Assembly (NCBI RefSeq): GCF_008271365.1 | Contig: NZ_CP043430.1 | Coordinates: 1,922,001 to 1,986,000, forward strand | From: Microbacterium sp. 1S1 | GTDB taxonomy: Bacteria > Actinomycetota > Actinomycetes > Actinomycetales > Microbacteriaceae | Direction of reading: 5' to 3' | Length of the DNA stretch: 64,000 bases | Part shown: positions 9,494 to 18,280 of the stretch, one piece after another | Numbering within the stretch: position 1 is the first letter of the stretch | Layout of the letters: every line of letters starts with the position of its first letter | The notes under the pieces: generated by a model | The model's input: only the letters and a program-made list of their open reading frames with translations | Database searches by the model: none | What the model was told of the DNA's origin: nothing | Translations under genes and position numbers: made by a program

Positions 9494-10285
9494 GTGAACG
9501 CCGCGGAGGCGGAGCCGACCCTCATCGGGTCCGTGCAACGCGCGCTCCGCCTCGTCGACATCGTGGCCAACTCGCCGCGGCCCCTCCCCGCGAAGATGCT
9601 CTCATCGATCACAGGGCTGACGCCGGGTACCACCTACAACCTCGTGCGTACGCTGGTCCACGAGGGATATCTCAGCGCGGAACCCGACGGCCTCGTGCTG
9701 GGGAGCCGGTTCCCGTCCTTCCAGCAGCAGATCGACTCGCGCGGTGTGTTCCTCGCACGGGTGCGCGCCGCTCTCCGCGCGGTGACGGAGGATGTCGGCG
9801 CCACGGCATACCTGTCCCGGTACGCCGACGGTGAGATGCACATGGTCGACATCGTGGACGCGGTGCGGAACCCCCGCATCGAGCTGTGGGTGGGTCTGCA
9901 TGCGAGCGCACACGCGACCGCGCTCGGAAAGCAGATCCTCGCGGAGCTGCCGGAGGAGGACCGCCTGGACTATCTCTCCCGGCACCGCCTGGAGGAGCTC
10001 ACGCCGCGCACGATCAGCGATCGACGGACTCTCCTCACGCAGTTGGAGCACACGCCGGGCTGGACGATCGACCGGGAGGAGTACACCATCGGGGCCACGT
10101 GCGTCGCGGTACCCGTGTTGGCCCCCGGCGTGACCGCGTCGCTCGCGATCTCCCTTCCCGCCGACCAGGCCGTCGTGAACCGGAGGCTCGTGTCGAACCT
10201 CCAGCGCACGGCGCGGCGCCTGTCCCTGCAGCTCGGTGCGGACGCTCTCGACGGCGAGGGGCTCGACGCGGAGTTCACCATCTGA
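9494..10285 (+). CDS. IclR-family transcriptional regulator
   Basis: 263 residues: an N-terminal winged-helix domain (QRALRLVDIVANSPRPLPAKML, then TPGTTYNLVRTLVHEGYL) and a C-terminal IclR effector domain (ATALGKQILAEL, then CVAVPV near residue 205). It follows ispH by only 2 bp and is probably co-transcribed with it; the effector cannot be read from sequence. The 3' side carries a strong hairpin. Confidence 0.88.
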   Translation: MNAAEAEPTLIGSVQRALRLVDIVANSPRPLPAKMLSSITGLTPGTTYNLVRTLVHEGYLSAEPDGLVLGSRFPSFQQQIDSRGVFLARVRAALRAVTEDVGATAYLSRYADGEMHMVDIVDAVRNPRIELWVGLHASAHATALGKQILAELPEEDRLDYLSRHRLEELTPRTISDRRTLLTQLEHTPGWTIDREEYTIGATCVAVPVLAPGVTASLAISLPADQAVVNRRLVSNLQRTARRLSLQLGADALDGEGLDAEFTI

Positions 10286-10366
10286 ATTCCTGGCCCTGGT
10301 GTGAGTATTCGCGCTTCCCTAAGATCGAAGACGTAGCGGCTGACAACGCCCTACTGGTTGCCCATG

Positions 10367-10413
10367 GCGTCCCCAGCGCCGGTGACCAACGGGATGAGGA
10401 GCGTCCCCAGCGC
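10367..10413 (+). repeat. Tandem 13-bp repeat GCGTCCCCAGCGC
   Basis: Identical 13-mers at 10367-10379 and 10401-10413, each flanked by bases that extend small self-complementary arms (GAGCG...CGCTC for the second). They lie between the IclR gene and its terminator hairpin. Significance unknown. Confidence 0.5.
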
Positions 10414-10422
10414 TCCACGTCC

Positions 10423-10457
10423 GCGGCCCCGAGAAGTCCCCACTTCTCCGGGGCCGC
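10423..10457 (+). terminator. Hairpin terminator after the ispH-iclR operon
   Basis: Arms 10423-10437 and 10442-10457 pair over 15 bp with one bulged C and a CCCC loop. It lies about 140 nt past the IclR stop and before the promoter of the next gene. No T-run. Confidence 0.65.
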
Positions 10458-10505
10458 TATCGGTTGCGGACTCGGTTCCTGAGAGGGCGGCCGAGCCCCG
10501 GCCGA

Positions 10506-10511
10506 TACCAT
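10506..10511 (+). promoter_or_regulatory. -10 box of a leaderless promoter (DUF6264 gene)
   Basis: TACCAT, six bases, then the ATG at 10518. This supports that start over the longer frame to 10464. Confidence 0.5.
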
Positions 10512-10517
10512 GGCGGG

Positions 10518-11039
10518 ATGACCGACCAGCGCCCTCGTTACGGGGAAATCGCCACGCCAGAGGAGCAGCGGAGAGCGGCGGGCCTCCCGCCCGTGGCAGA
10601 GATGGTCGAGACGGCCGCGCCGGCTCCGACGGCCGAGCCCGCAGCGGAGGCACCGGCGCGCTCCCACCCGGTGGACCGGTTCGCGACGATCGCACTGCTC
10701 GCCTACGGTCTGGTCAACGTGGTCGTCACCGGTCTGTCGTACCTCGACATCGTTCCGGTCATGAATCAGACCATGGCGATGCTGGGGATCGAGGGGGAGT
10801 TCACGAACTACGCCGCGGGGCGTATCTGGGGCACGGTGGCCGCTGTCGTGCTGGCCGTCGGCTGGAGCGTGACGGCCGCCCTGTCGATCCGGCGCCTCCG
10901 CCGTGGCCGACTCACGTGGTGGCTTCCCCTCGTGGGAGCGGTGGTCACCGTGGGGATCGCCGCCCTCTGCCTCGTGGTGCCGATGATGGGCGATCCGGCG
11001 TTCATCGCCTACCTGGACCAAGCCGCGGGCGGCCGCTGA
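10518..11039 (+). CDS. DUF6264-like integral membrane protein
   Basis: 173 residues. The N-terminus has the RPRYGEIATPEEQR motif seen in DUF6264 proteins of Microbacteriaceae, then an Ala/Pro/Glu linker, then about four transmembrane helices (around residues 55-75, 95-118, 128-150 and near the end). Function unknown. The start is set by the leaderless -10 box at 10506. A bidirectional terminator separates it from the convergent fba. Confidence 0.75.
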   Translation: MTDQRPRYGEIATPEEQRRAAGLPPVAEMVETAAPAPTAEPAAEAPARSHPVDRFATIALLAYGLVNVVVTGLSYLDIVPVMNQTMAMLGIEGEFTNYAAGRIWGTVAAVVLAVGWSVTAALSIRRLRRGRLTWWLPLVGAVVTVGIAALCLVVPMMGDPAFIAYLDQAAGGR

Positions 11040-11050
11040 TCCCGCGGATA

Positions 11051-11089
11051 CGCAGAAGGGGCCCGGCGTCGTGCCGGGCCCCTTCTGCG
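11051..11089. terminator. Bidirectional hairpin between the DUF6264 gene and fba
   Basis: A perfect 17-bp stem (11051-11067 with 11073-11089) and a 5-nt loop lie between two convergent genes, 12 nt from each stop. Symmetry and position suggest it ends both transcripts. Confidence 0.85.
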
Positions 11090-11100
11090 TGACGGGGAGG

Positions 11101-12129
11101 TCAGCTCTTCGACTGGCCGTACGAGCCGAGCTGACGGGTCGACTCGACGACGCGGGCCGCCATCGCCGACTCGGCGATCTTGCCCCAGGCACGCGGGTCG
11201 TACTGCTTCTTGTTGCCGACCTCGCCGTCGACCTTGAGCACGCCGTCGTAGTTCTTGAACATGTAGTCCGCGATCGCACGGGTGTAGGCGTACTGCGTGT
11301 CGGTGTCGATGTTCATCTTGATGACACCGTTGGCGACCGCGAGGGCGATCTCCTCGTCGGTCGAGCCCGAACCGCCGTGGAAGACGAGGTCGAGCGGCTT
11401 GGCGCCCGTGTTGTACTTCGCGGCGACCTCGGCCTGGATCTCGCCGAGCAGTTCCGGACGCAGCTTCACGCCGCCCGGCTTGTAGACGCCGTGGACGTTG
11501 CCGAAGGTGAGAGCGGCGATGTAGCGGCCCTGCTCACCGAGGCCCAGCGCCTGGACGGCCTGGTCCACGTCGGCGAACGTCGTGTACAGAGCCTCGTTCG
11601 AGCCCTCGTGCTGGACGCCGTCCTCCTCGCCGCCGACGACGCCGATCTCGACCTCGAGGATCGCGTTGATGGCCTTCATGCGGGGGAGCAGCTCCTTGGC
11701 GATCTCGATGTTCTCGGACAGCGGCACGGCCGACCCGTCCCACATGTGGGACTGGAAGATCGGGTTGCGGCCGGCCTTGACCTCTTCCTCGGAGGCGGCG
11801 ATGAGCGGCTCGACGAAGCCGGCGAGGGCATCCTTCGGGCAGTGATCGGTGTGCAGGGCGACGGTGACGGGGTAGTTCTTCGCGACCTCGGTGGCGTAGC
11901 GGGCGAAGGCGAGGGCGCCGGTCGCGCGGGCCTTGACCGTGTGGCCGGCGAAGTAGTCCGCGCCGCCCGTCGTGACCTGGATGATGCCGTCGGACCCGGC
12001 CTCGGTCAGGCCCTGGAGGACGGCGTTGATCGTCTGCGAGCTGGAGACGTTGAACGCGGGGTACGCGAAGCCGCCTGCCTTCGCGCGGTCGAGCATGTCG
12101 GCGTACTGATCCGGGGTGGCGACGGGCAT
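11101..12129 (-). CDS. fba: Class II fructose-bisphosphate aldolase
   Basis: Zinc aldolase of glycolysis and gluconeogenesis. The 342-residue protein carries HTDHCPKDAL (zinc ligand and catalytic Asp), EIGVVGGEEDGV, the TFGNVHGVYKPG zinc/phosphate loop, and HGGSGSTDEEI. I chose the ATG at 12129 because GCAGGAG precedes it by about six bases; the open frame runs further to 12168 without a ribosome site. It is divergent from glpX across about 190 bp, so the opposing FBP aldolase and FBP phosphatase genes are neighbours. Confidence 0.96.
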   Translation of the reverse strand: MPVATPDQYADMLDRAKAGGFAYPAFNVSSSQTINAVLQGLTEAGSDGIIQVTTGGADYFAGHTVKARATGALAFARYATEVAKNYPVTVALHTDHCPKDALAGFVEPLIAASEEEVKAGRNPIFQSHMWDGSAVPLSENIEIAKELLPRMKAINAILEVEIGVVGGEEDGVQHEGSNEALYTTFADVDQAVQALGLGEQGRYIAALTFGNVHGVYKPGGVKLRPELLGEIQAEVAAKYNTGAKPLDLVFHGGSGSTDEEIALAVANGVIKMNIDTDTQYAYTRAIADYMFKNYDGVLKVDGEVGNKKQYDPRAWGKIAESAMAARVVESTRQLGSYGQSKS

Positions 12130-12302
12130 GAGAACTCCTGCGGTAGGTGAAGCCGGGACAGGTGCCACTCTATCGGGGCGGCTGTCGGCGGACGGCAGGG
12201 CGGCGGTCGCGGCGGGGCGCCGTCTCCTGCGAATGCGTTAAGAATCGCGAATCCTTCATCCTTCCGCCCCCGAAAACAGCGGGCCGATCCGCAACGGCTG
12301 GC

Positions 12303-12308
12303 TAGGCT
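12303..12308 (+). promoter_or_regulatory. -10 box of the glpX promoter
   Basis: TAGGCT ends seven bases before the ATG at 12316; the transcript would start at or one base before the start codon. Confidence 0.5.
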
Positions 12309-12315
12309 TGCGTTC

Positions 12316-13302
12316 ATGGTGAGTCTGACTGCCGACCTGAGCCCGCTCCGTCCCGACCGTAACCTCGCGATGGAGCTGGTGCGCGCGACCGAGGCGGCGG
12401 CGATCCGTGCCGTTCCCTTCATCGGTCGCGGGGCGAAGGAGGCCGCGGACGGTGCGGCGGTGGACGCGATGCGGGCCTTCCTCGGGACCGTCGACTTCCA
12501 GGGCCGCGTGGTGATCGGCGAGGGGGAGAAGGACAACGCCCCGATGCTGTTCAACGGGGAGGTCGTCGGCACCGGCCGCGGACCTCTCTGCGACATCGCG
12601 GTGGACCCCATCGACGGCACGTCTCTGACCGCCGCGGGTCGACAGAACGCGCTCTCCGTGATCGCGGTGTCCGACCGGGACACGATGCTCGACGCCTCCA
12701 GCGTCTTCTATATGGACAAGCTCGTGACCGGCCCGGCCGGCGTCGGCGTCGTGGACATCCGTCTCCCGATCGGTGAGAACATCCGCAAGCTCGCGGGTGC
12801 GCTGGACAAGCCTGTGGACGAGATCGTCGTGTCGGTCCTCAACCGACCGCGGCACGAGCAGCTCATCCAGGAGATCCGCGACGCCGGTGCCGGGACCCGG
12901 CTCATGAGCGACGGTGATGTGGCCGGGGGCATCAACGCCGCCCGCCACGACGCCCGCACCGACATGTGCGTCGGCATCGGCGGAAGTCCCGAAGGCATCG
13001 TCACCGCTTGCGCGATCAAGGCATTGGGTGGTCACATCCAGGGCCGACTGTGGCCGCGCGATGACGATGAGCGTCAGCGGGGCATCGACGCCGGGCTGGA
13101 GATGGACCGGGTCTACGAGGCGGACGACCTCGTGCAGGGCAACAACACGATCTTCGTCGCCACCGGTGTCACGGACGGCCAGCTCGTCGCCGGTGTGCGG
13201 CGTGAGCGCGGCTACGTCTACACCGAGAGCGTGGTCCTGCGCGGTGCCTCCGGAACGCTGCGGCGCATCGCCTCGGAGCACCTCGTCTCGAAATGGTTGT
13301 GA
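12316..13302 (+). CDS. glpX: Class II fructose-1,6-bisphosphatase
   Basis: Gluconeogenic phosphatase of the GlpX type, metal-dependent. 328 residues with GEGEKDNAPMLFNGE, the metal site DIAVDPIDGTSLTA, DGDVAGGINAA and GIGGSPEGIVTACA. Full length. Preceded by a leaderless-type -10 box. Divergent from fba, with which it forms opposing steps at FBP. Confidence 0.96.
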   Translation: MVSLTADLSPLRPDRNLAMELVRATEAAAIRAVPFIGRGAKEAADGAAVDAMRAFLGTVDFQGRVVIGEGEKDNAPMLFNGEVVGTGRGPLCDIAVDPIDGTSLTAAGRQNALSVIAVSDRDTMLDASSVFYMDKLVTGPAGVGVVDIRLPIGENIRKLAGALDKPVDEIVVSVLNRPRHEQLIQEIRDAGAGTRLMSDGDVAGGINAARHDARTDMCVGIGGSPEGIVTACAIKALGGHIQGRLWPRDDDERQRGIDAGLEMDRVYEADDLVQGNNTIFVATGVTDGQLVAGVRRERGYVYTESVVLRGASGTLRRIASEHLVSKWL

Positions 13303-13473
13303 GCGCTCTCCCGCGACGATGACCGCGGCGCGGATCCCTGGCATCGTTACCGACCCGGTATCGCCTCCTGCACGAGTCGGCCCCGGTTCTCCGAGCCCCC
13401 GTGTCACAATTGTCACTGGGTTTGTCGCCGTCGACGGAGCCGCCAGGCACCGCAGGCACAGGAGGGCGAACGC

Positions 13474-13761
13474 ATGACAACGCAGCACACGAGCGGCTCG
13501 AAGAGCGCCGCGCCGACGAAGATCATCACCACGAACACCGGACGGATCCTCCGAGTGAGCGCAGATGCGGAGGCGGCGGCCGTCACCCCACCGGCCCCTG
13601 TTGCGCAGCCGGCCGTCGATCCGGCTCGTCGCGCCGACGTGTTGTTCCGCGTCCGCCGCGCCGAGGGGCACGAGGTGAGCGCCTGGTGGATGATCGGCGC
13701 CTTCCTCGCCACGAGTGGCCTCGTCATCCTGCTGCTCAGCGGCGTCCCGGGCGTCGCCTGA
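13474..13761 (+). CDS. Small single-pass membrane protein, function unknown
   Basis: 95 residues: a hydrophilic Thr/Ala/Pro-rich N-terminal half and one C-terminal transmembrane helix (about residues 70-90), giving an N-in tail-anchored topology. A strong AGGAGG ribosome site (13461-13466) precedes the ATG. The 170-nt gap after glpX shows a TGTCAC-AAT-TGTCAC direct repeat near 13404 and nothing else recognisable. No known domain recognised. Confidence 0.65.
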   Translation: MTTQHTSGSKSAAPTKIITTNTGRILRVSADAEAAAVTPPAPVAQPAVDPARRADVLFRVRRAEGHEVSAWWMIGAFLATSGLVILLLSGVPGVA

Positions 13762-13821
13762 CACCGAGGGTCGGGAGCCGTCGATGGTGCGCGTCGTGAG
13801 CGGGCCCAGGCGCGCGGACAG

Positions 13822-15090
13822 TCACCGTCTGCGACGATCGGCCGTGTCGACGTGATCCAGACGCGCACGGACCTCGCCCACGTCGGCCTGTATGCCGTCC
13901 GCGGCGTGATCGGCTTCCGTCGGGGGCAGTAACTCCGGGGCCGTGAAGCGCCGTCCTTCCGCAGTGATCGCCGAGGCCGGAGCCAGTGCATCGGCATCCA
14001 CTCCGGGGAACTGGCGGGCGGTGACGAGCACCCGCGACTCCAGCGAGCCCGCGAAGCGGTTGTAGCTGTCGACCGTGCGCTCGATCGCCCGCCGCAGGTC
14101 GTCCGCATGCCCCGCGAGCGTTCCGAGCCGCTCGTAGAGCTGAGTGCCGAGCGCCAGCAACGTCCGTGCCTCCGTCGACACCTCCTGCTGCGTCCACGTG
14201 TAGGCCACGGTCTTGAGGACGGCCCAGAGGTTGACGGGGGAGGCGAGGGCCACGCGACGGCTGAAGGCGTAGTCGAGCAGCGTCGGGTCCTCGTCGATGG
14301 CGGCCGCCAGCAGCGACTCGCTCGGCAGGAAGCAGATCACGAACTCGGGGCTCGCGTCGAGCCCCGACCAGTAGGCCTTCTTGGCGAGGGCGTCGACGTG
14401 AGCGCGGACCGCGCGGACGTGCTTCTGCATGTGGGCGCGGCGCTGCGACTCGTGGGCATCGCCGAGCGGGAGCGCGGACGCCTCCAGGTAGGCGTCGAGG
14501 GGCACCTTCGCGTCCACGGCGATCGACGTGCCACCCGGCAGCCGGACGACCATGTCGGGGCGCCCTTGGCCGCGGTCCGAGGAGATCGTCGCCTGCAGAT
14601 CGAAGTCCACGTGCCTGGTCAGTCCTGCGGCCTCGACGACGCGGCGCAGCTGGGTCTCGCCCCAGACGCCTCGTGTGGATGTCGAGCGCAGGGCGCCCGC
14701 GAGCGACTCGGTGGTCGCGCGGAGCGCTTCGTCGGACTCCTGAGCGCGCCGGAGCTGCTCGGCGAGTGTGCCGAACTGCGCTTGCCGCTCGCTCTCGATC
14801 GCGGTGACCTTGGACTGCATCTGCTGCAGACTCTCGCGGACCGGGGCCAGGGCCTGCAGCACCGCGTTCTGCTGCTGGACGCGCTGCGCCTCCGCGCGCT
14901 GCTCGGAGCGCGCGTGCTCGACCGCGTCGCGATAGAGGTCGTACTGACGGTCGCGGTCGTCTCGGGCGGCGGCGAGTTCTGCCTGCATGCGCGCGATGTC
15001 GGCAGCGCTCCGCCCGCCCCGCAGGAACCAGCCCAGAGCGACCCCCGCGGAGAGAGCCGCGAGGAGGAGAACGATCGACAGGGCATCCAT
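13822..15090 (-). CDS. rmuC: DNA recombination protein RmuC family
   Basis: 422 residues: an N-terminal membrane anchor (residues 5-25), a coiled-coil to about residue 110, then the RmuC nuclease-like domain with RSTSTRGVWGETQLRRV, the VRLPGGTSIAVDAKVPLDAY motif and FLPSESLLAAA. RmuC restricts DNA inversion and duplication events in E. coli. Length is typical. Convergent with the small membrane-protein gene; about 50 nt upstream lies the stop of the DnaQ-like exonuclease. Confidence 0.93.
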   Translation of the reverse strand: MDALSIVLLLAALSAGVALGWFLRGGRSAADIARMQAELAAARDDRDRQYDLYRDAVEHARSEQRAEAQRVQQQNAVLQALAPVRESLQQMQSKVTAIESERQAQFGTLAEQLRRAQESDEALRATTESLAGALRSTSTRGVWGETQLRRVVEAAGLTRHVDFDLQATISSDRGQGRPDMVVRLPGGTSIAVDAKVPLDAYLEASALPLGDAHESQRRAHMQKHVRAVRAHVDALAKKAYWSGLDASPEFVICFLPSESLLAAAIDEDPTLLDYAFSRRVALASPVNLWAVLKTVAYTWTQQEVSTEARTLLALGTQLYERLGTLAGHADDLRRAIERTVDSYNRFAGSLESRVLVTARQFPGVDADALAPASAITAEGRRFTAPELLPPTEADHAADGIQADVGEVRARLDHVDTADRRRR

Positions 15091-15141
15091 GGCTCCATGA
15101 TGCCGAGGACGTCCGACATTGCTCGGCGGACGCGGCCGGGC

Positions 15142-15735
15142 TTAGGCGACGGCGCGCTCCAGCGCGGGCATCGCCGGCTCCGTCACCCGCAGGCCGAGGG
15201 CGTCGGCAAGGCCGAAAACGTCGGAGGCACGCGCGCGGGCGGCCGCGTCCACGATGATCTGGGCGCAGGCCAGCGCGTCCGCCAGCGCGTCGTGATGCGC
15301 GAACTCCGCGTAGCCGGCGGCGGCCGCGGCGAGCGGAAGACGGTACGAGTCGAGCTGATAGGTCTTCCGCGCCACCTGCAGGCTGCACAGCGAACGGTAC
15401 GGCGGGCAGATCTGGCCCGAGACCTCGGTCGCGCGACGCAGCACGTTCAGGTCGAATCCCGCATTGTGGGCGACGAGCACATCGGCACCGGCGAAGGCGC
15501 AGAGGCGGTCGAACTGATCGACCCAGGTGGCCGCAGACAGCACCTGCTCTGGCCGGATGCCGTGGATGCGGACGTTCCACTCCTGGAACTCGTCGTGACC
15601 GGGCGGCGGCTGGATCAGCCAGTTCGCCGTGGCGACGACCTCCCCGTCCCGCACCCGCACGAGTCCGACGGAGCACGCGGAGGCCGGGCTGGAGTTCGCG
15701 GTCTCGAAGTCGATCGCAGTGAAGTCCAGTGGCAC
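15142..15735 (-). CDS. DnaQ-like 3'-5' exonuclease (DEDDh)
   Basis: 197 residues carrying the DEDDh exonuclease motifs: IDFETANSS (ExoI), HNAGFDLNVL (ExoII) and HDALADALACA (ExoIII). It resembles the stand-alone epsilon-like exonucleases rather than a full DNA polymerase III subunit, lacking a clear polymerase-binding tail. The GTG start at 15735 has GGAG about 12 bases upstream. Divergent from the methyltransferase and same strand as rmuC, so a repair-related pair is plausible. Confidence 0.88.
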   Translation of the reverse strand: MPLDFTAIDFETANSSPASACSVGLVRVRDGEVVATANWLIQPPPGHDEFQEWNVRIHGIRPEQVLSAATWVDQFDRLCAFAGADVLVAHNAGFDLNVLRRATEVSGQICPPYRSLCSLQVARKTYQLDSYRLPLAAAAAGYAEFAHHDALADALACAQIIVDAAARARASDVFGLADALGLRVTEPAMPALERAVA

Positions 15736-15782
15736 GTGTTCACTCTCTCCCGGGCCTCCGACGTCGCCGTGCAGGCTCGCCG

Positions 15783-15788
15783 TATGCT
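15783..15788 (+). promoter_or_regulatory. -10 box of a leaderless promoter (methyltransferase)
   Basis: TATGCT, six bases, then the ATG at 15795. It selects this start over the longer frame beginning at 15729. Confidence 0.6.
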
Positions 15789-15794
15789 GGCGAC

Positions 15795-16535
15795 ATGGCG
15801 GACGAACTCGCGAGGTCCTTCGGTGCGGCGGCCGGAAGCTACGAGGCCGGGCGACCCGAGTACCCCTTCGAGGCGGTCGCGTGGATGCTCGAACCGATGG
15901 CGGATGGCGCGCGTCGCGTCGCTGACGTCGGCGCGGGCACGGGCAAGCTCACGCGGGCGCTCGTCGGCGCCGCGGATGCCGAGGTCGTGGCGATCGATCC
16001 CGACCCCGCGATGCTCGCCGCCCTGCGCGAGGCCGTTCCCGGAGTGCCCACATTCGTCGGGACAGCCGAAGCGCTGCCGCTGCCGGACGCCAGCGTGGAC
16101 GCCGTCGTGCTCGGTCAGGCGTGGCACTGGGTCGAGCCCATCGCCGCCTCGGCGGAGATCGGTCGTGCGCTGCGGCAGGGCGGTGTGCTGGGGCTCATCT
16201 GGAACCTCCGCGATGAGCGGGTGGACTGGGTGCGACGGCTCACCGACATCATGCACGGCAGCAACGCCGAGATCATGCTGGCGGAGGGCGACCCCGTCGT
16301 GGCGGAGCCGTTCGGCCCCCTGGCACAGGAGCGCTGGGAGTGGTCGCGCCCGATGACGCGGGAGCTCCTGCACCGCATGGCCGCCTCCCGCAGTGCCGTG
16401 ATCACGGCGGACGACGCTGAGAAGGCGCGGATCCGCCGCGACATGGACGCGCTGTTCGACGAGCTCGGCCTGCAGGGGGACGCCGTGATCGAGGTGCCGT
16501 ACGTGACGAGGGCGTTCCGCGCGGCCCGCGGCTGA
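15795..16535 (+). CDS. Class I SAM-dependent methyltransferase
   Basis: 246 residues. SAM-binding motif I is VADVGAGTGKLTRAL, motif II EVVAIDPDPAML; the post-I region and GQAWHWV agree with the methyltransferase type 11 family. Substrate unknown; many relatives are annotated as ubiquinone/menaquinone or small-molecule methyltransferases without evidence. Leaderless start at 15795. Confidence 0.88.
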   Translation: MADELARSFGAAAGSYEAGRPEYPFEAVAWMLEPMADGARRVADVGAGTGKLTRALVGAADAEVVAIDPDPAMLAALREAVPGVPTFVGTAEALPLPDASVDAVVLGQAWHWVEPIAASAEIGRALRQGGVLGLIWNLRDERVDWVRRLTDIMHGSNAEIMLAEGDPVVAEPFGPLAQERWEWSRPMTRELLHRMAASRSAVITADDAEKARIRRDMDALFDELGLQGDAVIEVPYVTRAFRAARG

Positions 16536-16636
16536 ACAGACATCCGCGCCGCATCAGGCCCATTTCGCGCGCAACCGCCTGATCTCGCGGGCTCGCCTGT
16601 GCGCGCGAGGGGACGCGGGGGAGGGAAGGTCGCGTT

Positions 16637-17101
16637 CTACTCCGCAGGGGCCCCTGCCCACGTCCTGATCTCGGGTTCCATCGACGCTGCGGCCGCGCCG
16701 TGGAGTTCGAAGACGGGCGCAGCCTGGGTGCCACCGATGGTGCAGTACGAGATGGCGTCGCCGATCTGCGACGTTACCGGCACGATGACCAACCACGGCG
16801 GGTCGGCGTCGATGGCCTCCACGGTCGCCTGCTCCCGTCGGAACTCGGGCGAACCGCCGTGGTCTCCGGTCGTCTTCTCGATGCACAGATCGACGAGCAC
16901 CGTGTCCGTGAGGCTTCCGCTTTCCGGTTGTTCCGGCGCGGGCGAGGAGACAGGGGCCGGAGACGGGCTCGAAGTCGCCGGTACGACGGGGGCCGCGCTC
17001 GGCGATCGCGTCGGAGTCGGGGAATCGCCCGACGGGTTCGTCGTGCATCCGGTCAGGATGAGGAGGACGGCCGCCGCCGCGAGAGCAGCTTTCTTGCGCA
17101 T
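16637..17101 (-). CDS. Predicted lipoprotein, function unknown
   Basis: 154 residues with a lipoprotein signal peptide: MRKK, a hydrophobic stretch, and lipobox LTGC with the lipidated Cys at about residue 19. A Pro/Ser/Thr-rich linker and a small extracytoplasmic domain with two cysteines follow. No known domain recognised. The start agrees with a leaderless -10 box at 17108-17113. Divergent from ychF. Confidence 0.8.
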   Translation of the reverse strand: MRKKAALAAAAVLLILTGCTTNPSGDSPTPTRSPSAAPVVPATSSPSPAPVSSPAPEQPESGSLTDTVLVDLCIEKTTGDHGGSPEFRREQATVEAIDADPPWLVIVPVTSQIGDAISYCTIGGTQAAPVFELHGAAAASMEPEIRTWAGAPAE

Positions 17102-17107
17102 AGGCAG

Positions 17108-17113
17108 ATCCTA
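17108..17113 (-). promoter_or_regulatory. -10 box of a leaderless promoter (lipoprotein)
   Basis: TAGGAT on the minus strand with six bases before the ATG at 17101. Confidence 0.55.
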
Positions 17114-17163
17114 TTGGTGCGGCGTGCGGCACCATTCGCGGACACGCAGGAGAATGCCGCGGG

Positions 17164-17169
17164 TAGACT
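17164..17169 (+). promoter_or_regulatory. -10 box of ychF
   Basis: TAGACT, eight bases before the GTG at 17178, giving a leader of about two bases at most. Confidence 0.45.
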
Positions 17170-17177
17170 CGTACCCC

Positions 17178-18251
17178 GTGGCTCTCACTATCGGAATCGT
17201 CGGCCTGCCCAACGTCGGCAAGTCCACCCTCTTCAACGCTCTCACCAAGAACGACGTGCTCGCCGCGAACTACCCGTTCGCGACGATCGAGCCGAATGTC
17301 GGCGTGGTGAACCTGCCCGACCCGCGACTCGACAAGCTCGCGGAGATCTTCGGGAGCGAGCGCATCCTGCCCGCCGCCGTGTCGTTCGTCGACATCGCCG
17401 GCATCGTCCGCGGGGCGAGTGAGGGGGAGGGCCTGGGCAACCAGTTCCTCGCGAACATTCGTGAGGCCGACGCCATCGCCCAGGTCGTGCGCGGGTTCTC
17501 CGACGACGACGTCGTGCACGTGGACGGTGCCGTGAACCCGGCGTCCGACATGGAGACCATCAACGCGGAGCTCATGCTCGCCGACCTGCAGACCGTCGAG
17601 AAGGCGATCACGCGGTACGAGAAGGAGGTCCGAGGGAAGAAGATCGACCCGTCGGTCCTGGAAGCGGCGAAGGCCGCCAAGGACGCGCTGGAGCGCGGGA
17701 TCCTGCTCTCCACCAGCGGCCTCGACCTCGACCCGATCCGCGAACTCGGGCTTCTGACGGTCAAGCCCGTCATCTTCGTCTTCAACGTCGACGAGTCAGT
17801 GCTCACCGACGACGCCCGCAAGGCCGAGCTCGCCGCCCTCGTCGCACCGGCGCAGGCGATCTTCCTCGACGCGAAGATCGAGTCCGAGCTCAAGGACCTC
17901 GACGCGGAGGACGCCGCCGAACTCCTCGCCTCGACGGGACAGGACGAGTCGGGTCTCGACCAGCTCGCCCGCATCGGGTTCGACACGCTCGGCCTGCAGA
18001 CCTACCTCACCGCGGGTCCCAAGGAGGCGCGGGCCTGGACGATCGGCAAGGGCTGGAAGGCCCCGCAGGCTGCCGGTGTCATCCACACCGACTTCGAGAA
18101 GGGCTTCATCAAGGCCGAGATCGTGTCGTTCGACGACCTCGTCGAGACCGGGTCCGTGCAGGAAGCCCGTGCCAAGGGCAAGGCGCGCCTCGAGGGCAAG
18201 GACTACGTCATGCAGGACGGCGACGTCGTGGAGTTCCGCTTCAACAACTGA
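17178..18251 (+). CDS. ychF: Redox-regulated Obg-family ATPase YchF
   Basis: 357 residues, full length for YchF. G1 is GIVGLPNVGKSTLFNALT, followed by NYPFATIEPNVGVV, G3 DIAGIVRGASEGEGLGNQFL, the FNVDE segment in place of a canonical NKxD (the reason YchF prefers ATP), and a C-terminal TGS domain ending in GDVVEFRF. I start it at the GTG at 17178, which begins at the conserved ALTIGIVG and sits next to a -10 box; the open frame to 16599 overlaps the divergent lipoprotein gene. Confidence 0.95.
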   Translation: MALTIGIVGLPNVGKSTLFNALTKNDVLAANYPFATIEPNVGVVNLPDPRLDKLAEIFGSERILPAAVSFVDIAGIVRGASEGEGLGNQFLANIREADAIAQVVRGFSDDDVVHVDGAVNPASDMETINAELMLADLQTVEKAITRYEKEVRGKKIDPSVLEAAKAAKDALERGILLSTSGLDLDPIRELGLLTVKPVIFVFNVDESVLTDDARKAELAALVAPAQAIFLDAKIESELKDLDAEDAAELLASTGQDESGLDQLARIGFDTLGLQTYLTAGPKEARAWTIGKGWKAPQAAGVIHTDFEKGFIKAEIVSFDDLVETGSVQEARAKGKARLEGKDYVMQDGDVVEFRFNN

Positions 18252-18280
18252 TAGCGTTCCGGCTTACCGGAAGGCGGGCG

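Noticed and set aside
14107..16356. A 749-codon plus-strand open frame
   Set aside because: Covers rmuC and the exonuclease in antisense; biased composition.
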